This document shows positions 23,121 to 33,069 of a stretch of DNA of 64,000 nt, piece after piece. Position 1 is the stretch's first letter; the number at the start of each line of letters is the position of its first letter. The notes beneath the pieces are model-generated. The model had not been told where the DNA came from and made no database searches. It saw nothing but the letters and a program-made list of their open reading frames with translations. This DNA comes from Micropterus salmoides (Eukaryota; Chordata; Actinopteri; Centrarchiformes; Centrarchidae). Where the stretch lies: the NCBI RefSeq assembly GCF_014851395.1, contig NW_024042261.1, forward strand, positions 37,225,942 to 37,289,941. Direction: 5' to 3'. The position numbers were made by a program, and so were the translations under genes.

Positions 23121-23877
23121 GGACGCTTTCACACCTGCAGTTCGGTTCATTTGGTTCAAGTGAGGGGAAAAAAATGATACACTCTTGCATGTTAGTTGTG
23201 GTCTGGTTCATGTTCACAATGCAGTATTACAAACAAAGACAAGTAACGTGATGTTACACGGACTTACAGGTAAGTTGTTGATTGGACAGCTTTGGCGATT
23301 GTCATCCTGCATCATCAGGACCCACGTGGCGAAATCAAACTCCGGTGACTGACAGACGTTTATGCAGCACTTAACGCCTCTGATATGCACTGCAAAGAGC
23401 TCACAAAGTAATAATTTATTATAAGCATGATTAGTAATGCTAGACCGCAACCACATAATAACTTTAAAACATGACATGTTGTCCAGTAATAATTTGGGAC
23501 TTATTAGCCTATAGTATACTGTGGTACCGCTGTCACAAATGTTTATGAACTTACTACTAGCCCTCCTTTTTTAACAGAGTTTAATCCAGGAAAATACCTG
23601 CGCTGGCAAGTATATGTTACCAAATGATTTTCATAAACTTAGCATGGCTTACACAGATCAGTTATAAGATCGCTGAACACATTTTGCGGTCAGCAGATGG
23701 ATTTATGAGTTGTTTGCTTTCACACCACAAGCGGACCGCACCCGTGCATACTCTTGTTTTGGTGCGCACCTGAGTGTGACTGCTGCATTCACACCTGCCC
23801 AAACGAACCGCACCAAGGGGGAAAACGAACTCTTGTGCGATTCAGCCAAACTAAATGAGACCGGTGTGAAAGCCCCC
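23121..23877. mobile_element. Non-autonomous DNA transposon, 757 bp
   Basis: The left end 'ggacgctttcacacctgcag' and the right end read in reverse 'gggggctttcacaccggtct' share GCTTTCACACC. Next to the ends are 'ttcggttcatttggttcaag' on the left and, reversed, 'catttagtttggctgaatcg' on the right. The interior 'aacgaaccgcaccaaggggg' resembles the interior of the 20463-21377 element, so the two are likely related families. No transposase coding seen. The right flank has TTA where the left has TCA, so the target duplication is unclear. Confidence 0.55.
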
Positions 23878-24265
23878 TTAGAGTGGGGCCCCAGGAACCC
23901 CTGTTCTCAGTGCAGGCGGGGGACCACTGTGCATCAGGTTTGCTCTTCATTGGTCTTTCTATGATGCAATTTGTTATGACGCACCAGATTCAAACCCACA
24001 ATTCAGACAGTACGCGTTATGTCTATGAACCAATGAGTCAACAGGAAGCCTCAGAGAGCTTTCACCATCATTTTAAGTAAGACTGAAGTGAAGGCAGGAC
24101 CCACAACTAGCAGCTAATCCTCCTGCATCTGTTCAGTCCAGCCAGCTGTGCGGGAGAGGCTCAGCAGCTAGTGTGTGCCAAGCCGGGTCGACTAGTCCAT
24201 GCCAGACCAAACCAGACAATTACCTTTCCAGCTTAGCCCCTGAGCCTACTTTAATGAGACACACT
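23878..24265. other. Non-coding DNA, nothing recognised
   Basis: Short stretch after the transposon with no motif that I can name. Confidence 0.5.
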
Positions 24266-24269
24266 GCTC

Positions 24270-24760
24270 TGTTTATCCCACATCTATCCCTCTATCTTGT
24301 CCTCTATTTGTGCTCCACCTCTCAACATCTCCTCCTCATCCTTGCATCCCTGTCTCTGTGTCCCTGCATCTATTCCCCTATTTGTCCTCCTATACATACA
24401 TCCCTCCTTCTTTCTCCATGCTCTTCTCTTCACCTCTTTCAAATCCATCTTCCCCTCTCACCTGTCCATCCTGTCCTCCACCCCTGCCTCAAAACCTCCA
24501 TCTATCCCACCGCTATTTTCCCGTTGCCTTCCAACCTTCCTCCGTGCATCCGTCAGTCCTTCATCTATGCTGCCCTTCGTGAATCTAACCTTTTGCCTCT
24601 TCATCTGTTCTCCTCCATACCTTCCCTCATTGATCTCGGCCTTCATCCCTCCCTCTAGCCTTCATGCTTCCTCGCGGTGTCCTCCACCTCACACTTACCC
24701 TTTTTAACTCATCTCCTCCCTGTCTCACCCCGACCCCTCCGCCACCTCCTCCCAGCCCCG
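24270..24760 (+). repeat. Pyrimidine-rich minisatellite-like tract, about 490 bp
   Basis: C/T-rich with recurring 'catccctcc', 'ctccat' and 'tcctcca' phrases. Three overlapping + strand frames of 90-161 codons arise only because stop codons are rare in such DNA. Their predicted peptides are Ser/Pro/Leu/His-rich low complexity. Confidence 0.78.
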
Positions 24761-25710
24761 TCTCCTAATCCTTTGCTCTCACCCTGACCTCTCCAGCGCC
24801 AGCCATAAGTATCATTGCCATGTCATCCTTCTTTCCTCTCCAGCTCTCATCTCGACTTCGCTGCCATCATGATTGTCGTTACAGGAGAGGTTAAAGATCC
24901 TATCAGAGCTCTAAGTGTCATCAGCACACACACACACATAAAGAAACATATCTGCGCCTAAATGTGCACCTCTCACATTGTAGAACGTTTGCATTCATAA
25001 TCCTGTGTGCGTTCCTGATCCGGATGTTGTCTCAGTAATAATCCCTTATGCGTCGTGCATGGCAGCATGGGCAGAAATAGCCTGGCTGTTTGGTCTGATA
25101 GAGTCCATTGCACTGTCTAGAAATAATTCTCAGACTGTGGAATGAGGCCAGAGCCGGCTGACCCCATTAGAACAACCGTACAACTCATTGTGAAGGGGCC
25201 CGCTGCTGATCGACAAGGCACGCTCACCTCTGTCTGACTAATGGCTCTGGACTGGCAGCCTGTCTGTGGTCGGGGCCAGATCGGCCTAAAGACAGGAGGC
25301 ACGGCTGTACAGGGGTACAGCATTGTGGCATTGTTTACAAAAAAAAAACAACCCTGTTCTTATATAAAAATGTCCGCAGCCACACCTGTGCTGCTACATG
25401 TGTCTGTTTTTGTGGTGCAGTGTCTATTTTGGAAGATATTTCATTTTAGTTTTAGTAAGGAGCCTGGCGGTGGGTGTCCACAAAAAAACAAAACAATTTT
25501 GCTCTTGAATTAGCGTCACATTATTGTAGTGGTGTTAATGTCACTGACAAACACATTGCATTTCCTGTGGGTTCTTCCATAATCTGAGTCAACTTGTGTT
25601 TTAATGTGAAGCTGCAGCAGCAGGAAGTGTGTGGTTTGCATCAGCAGTAACTTAATACAGCAATTATTCTGGGAATGTCGCCACCAGCAACCAGTTCATA
25701 ATACTGCAAA
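24761..25710. other. Non-coding DNA, nothing firm
   Basis: A short CA run at 24923-24938. The part 25080-25330 has higher GC and mixed composition and could be a conserved element, but no exon boundaries or domain could be supported. Confidence 0.4.
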
Positions 25711-25712
25711 TT

Positions 25713-25990
25713 AGGGCCGAATGATTTGTGGTAAAAATCTAATCGAGATGTTTCTGCCAGATATTGCAATTACCATTCGATTTGCCATTATCCCACACGT
25801 TTTCCTCCAGTTTCGTTTGTTCTAAATTGTACACGCCCCGCTGTGATTTTTAAGTAGGACCATAACAGGAGGCGGAAAGCGCTTGTGATTGGCGAGCAGT
25901 TCTGTCACGCAGAATGACAACGCAATGAATTTGTAACTGCGTGACTGAGATGCGCTGTATAATTAACCTACATTTTGAAGTCTTCACCGT
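25713..25990. repeat. Possible hAT-type element fragment
   Basis: 'ttagggccgaatgatt' followed by 'aatctaatcgagatgtttct', 'attgcaattaccattcgatt' resembles the left end of a common fish element family (from memory). A matching right end was not found. The element is probably truncated. Confidence 0.38.
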
Positions 25991-27290
25991 TAGCTAATCA
26001 CATTCTTTAAAATTTCAATTTCAAAACGGTAAAGCGTTCAGCTCTGCTGCAAACCAGTCACCAGTGTGTTACCTCAGAGGCAGTGACTTAACAGACAAAT
26101 GAAAATATTTGTGATTATTACTTTGAAATGACGCATGAATACAGGAAGGAGGTTGAGTAATGATAATGTTTTATCGCCACAGAAAAGCTCTGAAGTTCAG
26201 GGGGATGGTCAGGTCAGCAAAGTGCGTGACTATGAAACTGATTTGTATCCCATTCTTTAAACCAAAGGCCTAAGTTTCAGGAGCCTTAATGAAATAGAGT
26301 TAATGTCCTAAAGGTAATTAAACCTCCACCAAAGATGTGCCCGATGAGAAAAACCCCATATGAGTTGTCTATAAAAAAAATGGCACTTTTGTTTTCAGCT
26401 ATGAGGACTCTTTGGTTGCTTTCCAAAGTGGTTTGGTAGAATTGACCAATTTGATTGAGTCAAAACCAGAATAACCCATCAATGCTATAGCTTAATTTCA
26501 TATTCTGTTTACAACTCATCTGGGGCCTGTAGCTGCTCAGCCGCTCGGCCCTAACTAATGACTCCCTGAGCAGTGCAAACATCAGAGCAGATTAATGAAG
26601 AAAGAACATCTGATGAGACAATGCAGGAAAAATGCTATAAGACAAACTGTTTCTAATTTGTTGAATGTATTTGAAGATAGCCTATTCTTTAATGTTACAG
26701 AATCCTGTTTTGAAAGTAAGTGAGCCTTTGTGGTTTAACTGTTGTAAAATTAATGTGTCTGTCAGAACCTTAAAGTACTGCTGTAGATTAAACAACAGAT
26801 TAAACAGTCTGTATGGAAAACACACATCCATCTACTGTATTCACTGTGCACTAAACACATTCTGTGAATAATACAAATTTAACATTTTCCAGGAAACTGC
26901 TTGCCTCTGGGATTTCACCTTTTCTGAATACATGTCAATGCTTAAGTCATTCTGTTCAATTAAATCGCAACACGGAAATGTAGACTGGAAGGTGTTTATC
27001 CAGAGAGATATTGAGTTGTGTTTTGGAGCAGTGTCTTGCTTTACATTCGCACAGATCATCAGTCTTTGAAGTGAGCACATACAGACAATGATTTGACAAA
27101 GACACATTAGAAATGTTTACCTTTAACTGTCGTTTGTCTGAAGCATGGCGAATCCAGTAGAGTGTAGTGTGAGGTTCAGGTTTTTAAATTCACAGTAAAT
27201 ATTGAATGAGTTTTAGAAAGCATGTGTTTTCTTTTTGTGCAAGTGTTCCTTGGGTTGCAACAAAAAACCCCACCTATTCTGCATGTAATT
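25991..27290. other. Non-coding DNA, nothing recognised
   Basis: AT-rich, with frames under 90 codons and no domain. 26460-26620 has mixed composition with homeobox-like TAAT/ATTA motifs. Conservation is unknown. Confidence 0.45.
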
Positions 27291-27299
27291 ATTTCAGCC

Positions 27300-28030
27300 T
27301 GTCCTCACCAGAAACCCGGCCATGTAAGTCGATTATGCAGCAGCTTCTTTTAACCCATATTTACGTTTATTGTCAGGCCGGGGTCGTATTCGCACAGCGA
27401 ATGCAGTAGCGGTCATATGACAGGAGCAAAGGAAGAAGTCAGGTGATGTCTGTGTAAGGATGTAGTGGGATGGATGAAGTGAGTGGATGAGTCCAGTAAA
27501 CTCAGGACTTTCATCTAGGAGGCCAATGTTCGAGTCTCATGTGAAAGGAAGCTGGACAATGTCTCCCACTCACTCCACGACGTGCTGCTCAAACACAGGA
27601 GCTCTTTCGGTGCAAGACTCATCCCCCACAGGAAGTCATTCTTTCCTGTGGTCATCAAACTCTATAACTCGTCCCTCTAAGTGGCTGACACACAGGCCCT
27701 TACCTAGTTATTAAACTGGACCTTATTATCTGTTTTTGTGCGATATTATCTGTTTAATAATAAATGCGCAATATTCTCTGCTACTATTCTGCTGCTATGT
27801 ATTCACTTGTACTGTTCTACCATAACAATTCTTCAATACCATAACGATCAATAAAGTATTTCTGATTCTGAATCGGACGTTTGTGTTAAGTTTGGAGCTA
27901 AATCACGTTTATTAGATGACTTACGTAATAAACTTTTTAAAATATCTAACCACGATCTTTTCCTAAACCTAACCAAACTATTGGAAACATTTTAATCTGC
28001 CGATTTTAGACAATGGACAGTCGACCTATT
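27300..28030 (-). repeat. Dispersed repeat R4, copy 1, split by a LINE
   Basis: On the minus strand the left block contains the sense of 'catgagactcgaac' and 'gatgaaagtcctgag'. The right block contains 'agtttggttaggtttagg' and 'aaaagatcgtggtt'. The same parts occur in the same order at 57465-57760 and 61760-62035. Here they are separated by a LINE 3' end (27546-27868), showing that the LINE jumped into an R4 copy. Confidence 0.6.
27546..27868 (+). mobile_element. LINE 3' fragment, Rex1/CR1-like
   Basis: The + strand encodes, with the correct frame changing once, a peptide like the C-terminal end of fish non-LTR reverse transcriptase ORFs: 'SHSLHDVLLKHRSSF', then 'LIPHRKSFFPVVIKLYNSSL' before a stop. 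After the stop come AT-rich 3' UTR and the tail 'caataaagtatttctgattc', which has the same ending as the minus-strand LINE pieces at 41093 and 51604. The fragment is 5'-truncated and lacks the catalytic domain, so it is inactive. Confidence 0.72.
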
Positions 28031-28246
28031 TTGTTGTTTAGGTATGAGGATGTGTTGAATTATTTTCATTTTATGTTTAGTACGTCTATCTTGGTTCACG
28101 GTCAGAATGTCCCATTAAAAGGCTAATTGCCTGCATTATGTGCATTCAGGCCTCTGTCTTGCCGTCTTGATCTGCTATTCATGCTTTTATTAAGTTGTCT
28201 CATCCATGTTGCTATTTCAACAGTTCTGTCACATGTGCATCAAACA

Positions 28247-28281
<35 letters not shown>

Positions 28282-28640
28282 TCAGCTACTGCAATGTGTA
28301 TTAGTTTAAATCACATTTTGATAATTTCATTGTTAGGAAAATGTCCTTTTTTCTGTTTCTGTAGAAATGTTTCAGACTCAGTCTAATGATGGTCATGCAG
28401 TCTGAAGCCGTGACATTGTTTACTGACATACATGTTTATACTGTGCTGTGATACCTGCTGACTGACTCCATCATAAAGCACTGCAGAGGTACGGGGGGGG
28501 GGCGCTCTGAATTTATATCTCCATGTACTCCATGAACACAAAGCATACATCAATTGGCTATATTTCCATCCAAGGAGAGTGTTATTGTAGCCCGGCGCGT
28601 TAACGAGAGTAATATAAGCTGATATCGGAAATCATGATGA
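28031..28640. other. Non-coding DNA with microsatellite
   Basis: It holds a (TG)15 repeat at 28251-28280 and a 10-nt G run at 28493-28502. No gene recognised. Confidence 0.55.
28251..28280 (+). repeat. (TG)15 microsatellite
   Basis: A perfect TG repeat of 30 bp, flanked by non-repetitive sequence. Confidence 0.95.
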
Positions 28641-28910
28641 CATTTGTGTACCGTAGCTGCATCATAAAAATGCTAATGTTGTTTCTCTGACAGTGGAGGA
28701 GGTGGCTGGAGGATTAGACAGAGTGCCGCTGATCTTATTAGATAAAACACTGTCATTACACTTATTGCTTGGGAGCCGCAGAATTATACAGGCTTTGCTC
28801 GTAAAAAGACCAATATACTGGGTTTGGCGTAGATATGACGGGATTACGTGACTCCTGGCTAAAGTTGATAGCAAAAATAAGACGTTTAAAGGCATCATCA
28901 TAGATGTTAC
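28560..28910. other. Candidate conserved non-coding stretch
   Basis: Non-repetitive mixed-composition DNA. The + strand is open for about 60 codons after 'tctctgacag' at 28693, but without a start codon, a splice donor or a recognisable domain. The minus strand also has a 79-codon frame. Overlapping open frames on both strands favour a non-coding element over an exon. Confidence 0.3.
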
Positions 28911-29305
28911 TATTCAGAGGCCGTTTCTAAAGTGAAGGACACAACATTTAGATACTGACTATGATAGTGAGTTGGAAATAATGATGATGATTTTCAGTGT
29001 TTTTGTGAACAGAAGAGCTGTAAAAGCGTGTCTTCAGGGCTGCAGGGCTGAAAGAGGGTTTATAAAGCTGAAAAGTCCTGGTTGTTTGTGGATTAGAAAT
29101 GCCTTGTTAATCTTATTAGATTAAAGAGTCCAACAGGGTTTAATTCACTTTTTATGCAATCCAGTCAATAAGTGGATAAGGATACCCTTTAATGCAAAAC
29201 TAGAAACTGCCCTTTCAGGAAAAGGCTGTTTTCTCATGAATAAATTATTTTGAAAGATAGAGAACAGTGGAAATGGAGACCTAAATAACTCGGCTGAAAA
29301 GTTTT
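28911..29305. other. Non-coding DNA, nothing recognised
   Basis: AT-rich intronic or intergenic sequence with no motif that I can name. Confidence 0.5.
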
Positions 29306-29309
29306 TGAA

Positions 29310-29460
29310 TGTTCATAATCACTGTAAACTAGGTATCTTCGGGTTTTGGATTGTTGGATGGACATTTTCAATTTGTTCTTGACATGTTTGAGACCAGAAG
29401 ATGAATCGAGTCAATCAGAATATTATCAGTAGATGAATTGTTAATGAGCTGCAGTCCAAC
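29310..29460. repeat. Dispersed repeat R3, copy 2
   Basis: 'gtatcttcgggttttggatt', 'gttggatggacattttcaat', then 'gaatcgagtcaatcagaata', 'gatgaattgttaatgagctgc' is the order of parts of the common fish R3 family (from memory). It shares the 'AATCGA..AATCAG' end style with 13140-13415. Confidence 0.5.
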
Positions 29461-30715
29461 ATCACTGAATAATTTATAGGTTTGGAGTATTCGTGGAATA
29501 TCACTGTCTGATATTTTCTAGACTTAATTCTAAAGAATAATAATAATGGGCACATAAAAACTGTTAATTAGGATACAGTATACTGCGTCAATAGTACAGC
29601 TGTACATTTTGGTTTAAATGACAAGTTTGTTCTGACATGTTTCTTTTTGGTGGTTGCTGGATAAAAGAAAGTTACTCCTCCATCTTGGCTTTGTCGGTTT
29701 AAAATAAGCTCCTCATTTATTCCTGTGCATCAGGCCCGCACAGTGACAGATGAACAGTTGAGTAACAGACGGGCAGCGGAACCACTCAACAACAATCCCC
29801 GTCATGGTTTCCTTAATACAGAGGTCGTAGCGGAAGAGATTATCACGGCGTTACCATGGTGAACTTCAACATCATCAAATACAACTGTTTTTACTACAAA
29901 TGCTGCGTTTTCACAGCAATGTCATGGACTTAGTCCTGGTTTGACACTGATGCATACACACTCCCACATTCAACACGCACACACACTCACTTGTAAACAC
30001 TTGGCTCTCACAGGAAGACCAAAAAAGACACCTACACAGGATCAACAACTTAAAATATATACATTGTCCGCTGGAGTAAACATACTGTACATAAAGACGT
30101 CCACCACACACCCACGCACTTGATCTCCTCTTCACCCTCTCCTCTGCCGCTCTGCCTCCTCTTCTTCTCTGTCTGATTCTTTCTTTCCACCTATTTTCCT
30201 CTCCCCTCTCGACCCTCTCCGACAGTGAAGTCGGTTGCTGAAGTGAAGTGAAGTGAGAGGAAGAGAAGGCAGTAATAAGACCCTTTCCCGAATCGGCACT
30301 CTTCAAGAGGCCGAGTAGCTTCGACATACACAAACAGGTGATGAGAGGCGACAACTGCCTCACATGCCTCCAGACAACCACGTCTTTCGTTCCTTCTTTC
30401 TGTCTTCCACTTCATGCATGTCTCTGTCTGGGCACGCAAAGTCTGGCACCACCTTCAGACAGATCTCCCACAGGCTATTTATGGTATTATTTATAATGTG
30501 GAAAGAGGATGTGAAGATGGGGTGTGTGTTTTATTGCAGCATACCAACCTTGCTTACCTGTGCAGCTGATTGATAAGGCTTTGTGTGTTTATCTAATGGC
30601 ATTTTAACCATGTGCTAATGCCTGCTCTCTTTCACCCCATTTACAACAAATTTCTCCTTTTTATTTATTTTTTTAAATAAGACGTTTGTAATTATAATAA
30701 AGATGACCATCCAGA
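29461..30715. other. Non-coding DNA, C/T-rich middle
   Basis: A pyrimidine-rich stretch at 30120-30220 ('ctcctcttcaccctctcctc') creates the 156-codon minus-strand frame (29911-30381). That frame has no domain and is Arg/Glu-rich by composition. Nothing else recognised. Confidence 0.45.
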
Positions 30716-30718
30716 TAC

Positions 30719-31140
30719 TTAAAGGAAACCTATTATACTGCTATTCCAGTCCTATATTGTAGTTCTGTGACTCCTTTATAGCAGCTTTGCATCATTCCCC
30801 TCCCCCTCAAAGCCCACTGTTTTCTGATTGGCCAAGAGCTGAAACATGTTACCGCACTCTTGTTGTGCTGAGTGGTACAGACAAACTGTGCGTAGCTGTG
30901 CCGTTACTGTGGGAGCAAATGACCACGTATGGAATACCGGCTCCGTCTGGCTCCGTATGTCGATGAACGGAGCCGTTGGTAGAGAAAGCTGTTTAAAACA
31001 GAGCGTTCAGAACAGGAGGAAATCTGAGGATTTTACTCACAGGGATTTCTTTTAAGTACTTAAAGCTCACAGCAAAACATGAACATCCAACATTGTAGTT
31101 AAGTGATAAAATATGGAAAAGCACAAGAGGCCTCGTTTAA
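30719..31140. mobile_element. TTAA-flanked MITE, 422 bp
   Basis: It begins TTAA|AGGAAACCTATTATACTGCT (TTAA 30719-30722) and ends with TTAA at 31137-31140. The right end in reverse reads TTAA|ACGAGGCCTCTTGTGCTTTT. Both show G.RRCCT.TT then a CT-rich stretch, so they are imperfect inverted repeats. TTAA targets are used by piggyBac and Kolobok transposases (known). The interior has 'gattggccaagagctgaaac'. No transposase frame, so it is non-autonomous. Confidence 0.55.
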
Positions 31141-32285
31141 AATGAAGTGAAATTTCAAAAATGATATTTTACCACAGAGAGATGCACCGAACTTTGTTAA
31201 AGACAATTCAAGTCTAAATTCATATGTTTTACAGTGCCTCTCAAAAACAGCGACATAAAGGGTTGTGTGCTAAAGTAATTGTTCTATAATTGGACAACTG
31301 TTTAAATGAAAAACACCAGTAAACTGATTTTAACCTTTCTGGAGTTGACTGTGATATTTTGGTTGTCGGGAATTTAAAAATGAAATGTGCTGGATGGTTT
31401 TTATTTTTATCCCGAGTAAATCATTTCATAGGATTTAAGTGGTGCCCTTTCTCTGCTCCTGGCATCTGAATGCTTTCCAGCAGAAATGTATTTGCTTTTA
31501 AATGTTTGTCTGCTCGACAGGAGCCTTAAATCTCATAACTCCGCTCCAAAATAAACCGCCCTGGCACCAGCCGCACCACCTACACTACACGAAATGACAT
31601 GTTCAGAAAAAGATTTCTATCCACTGTTTACTTTACTCAAGCGTTTTTTCTTGAAGTATTATCCCACTGTAGATACATATTTATGCTGACAGACGATAAT
31701 TCACTTAATACTGGTTTCTTCAAAGACCCTAAATAACAGAAGCCACACCTGGTATCCAGCTTCACAACTGTTAATATAACTAATTTAAATAAAACTACTT
31801 ACCCTCAAGCACCACTTATGCATTCCAGTTAAAGCTTAAATGAAGTGCACATATTGATCTTATTTTATTATTTCACTTTTACAGGTGAGAAAAAATGAAA
31901 ATTTAAAAATGAAATTTATTGCCGAAACAAACTTGTGTATTTACAGTGGGACTTCACTGATTTGTTAAATACATCATTTAAATACATCATTTAGGTATGT
32001 CATTTTCTGCAGCATAATTGTCTGAGCACTGTGGAAACCCCTGGGACACATTTGGAAGAATAAAAAAAAAAAAGCCTGAGCCATGTGTGATTTATCTTAT
32101 AATGCCCCAGAGGCCGCTCATTACATGGTAATTATTTCGTAAAGCCAGGGGCAAAGTGGAGAAGGGAAGAGTGTACTTGGAGAAATGGTGGAATTAGAAA
32201 ACACCAAAACAGGGTTGTTGGTTTTTTTTTTTTTTTTTTTAGCTTTCATGTCAGATCTCTGAAGCTTAGTGTAGATGCCCTAACT
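31141..32285. other. Non-coding DNA with a poly-T run
   Basis: AT-rich. A 13-bp unit 'aaatacatcattt' is tandemly doubled near 31965-31992. A 19-nt T run lies at 32222-32240. No gene recognised. Confidence 0.5.
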
Positions 32286-32292
32286 TGAGTAC

Positions 32293-33064
32293 CAGGGATG
32301 GAAATTAACACCTGTGGGTGGATTTTCCGTTTGGCGGCCAAATGTTTTGACGGTAATTAGCAGCGGACCGGCGTTCTTGTTGGTTGTGTGTCGCACTTAA
32401 ATTGGTCCCTGATGTACCAAGGTATCTAAACTCGTGTAACACACGGATTAGAGGCGTTCATTGGTTGTTGTTTATGTTCTTTTAATGTTACTTGTGCTTG
32501 ATTGGCTCAGATTTGTAAGGGGGTGGGCATCGGGAGGAGAAAGTGAGAGTGTAGCCGCTGTCATACGGAGATCAGCGACCTTCTGTTGGTCCTGCTGTCC
32601 TCCCCAGAGATCAAGGAGATTGATCCACAGGGCTGTATAAAAAAATGTTGATCCCACAAAAGCTGTGATGCTGTGGGACCAGGACTCTGTCCGAACCAGG
32701 AGGCCAGAAGAGGGTGACTGCAGAAAGTGAGCAGTCTAAGGAGGAGGATTAAGTTGAATGATAAAGCATGACAAGAGTGAGCAGTAATAAGATTTAAGTT
32801 GAATTATTAATGAGCATCTTGTAAGTTTATAAAACAATTCACTGTTATGTCTTAAGTACATTTAATAGCAATGATATAATTTTGCTTCAAATTTCACTCT
32901 GGCCTCTTCTTAAGTTTGTATTTGACGTAATACCTTATTATCTCAATTAAAATAACGGGGAAAAAAATTATATGTGAAACAAAAGGCAATTTATTATTTT
33001 GGCCGGTGGCTTTTTTTTATCTACTAGCCACCTTAGTGAGGCAAAAAGTTAATTTCCACCCGTG
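32293..33064. mobile_element. hAT-like non-autonomous transposon, 772 bp
   Basis: The left end CAGGGATGGAAATTAA (32293-32308) and the reversed right end CACGGGTGGAAATTAA (33049-33064) match at 14 of 16 positions. The flanking 8-mers TTGAGTAC (32285-32292) and TTCAGGAC (33065-33072) match at 6 of 8, consistent with an old 8-bp target duplication as made by hAT transposases. Inside, the only longer frames are short and without domain, so it depends on a transposase from elsewhere. Confidence 0.7.
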
Positions 33065-33069
33065 TTCAG

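Noticed and set aside
24173..24707. Overlapping + frames of 161, 136 and 90 codons
   Set aside because: All arise in the C/T-rich tract at 24270-24760 and contain no domain or splice boundaries.
28683..28855. Possible exon after 'tctctgacag'
   Set aside because: It is open for about 60 codons but ends in a stop without a donor, and the opposite strand is equally open.
29911..30381. 156-codon minus-strand frame
   Set aside because: Its Arg/Glu-rich centre comes from the pyrimidine-rich stretch on the + strand. No homology or signal peptide is recognisable.
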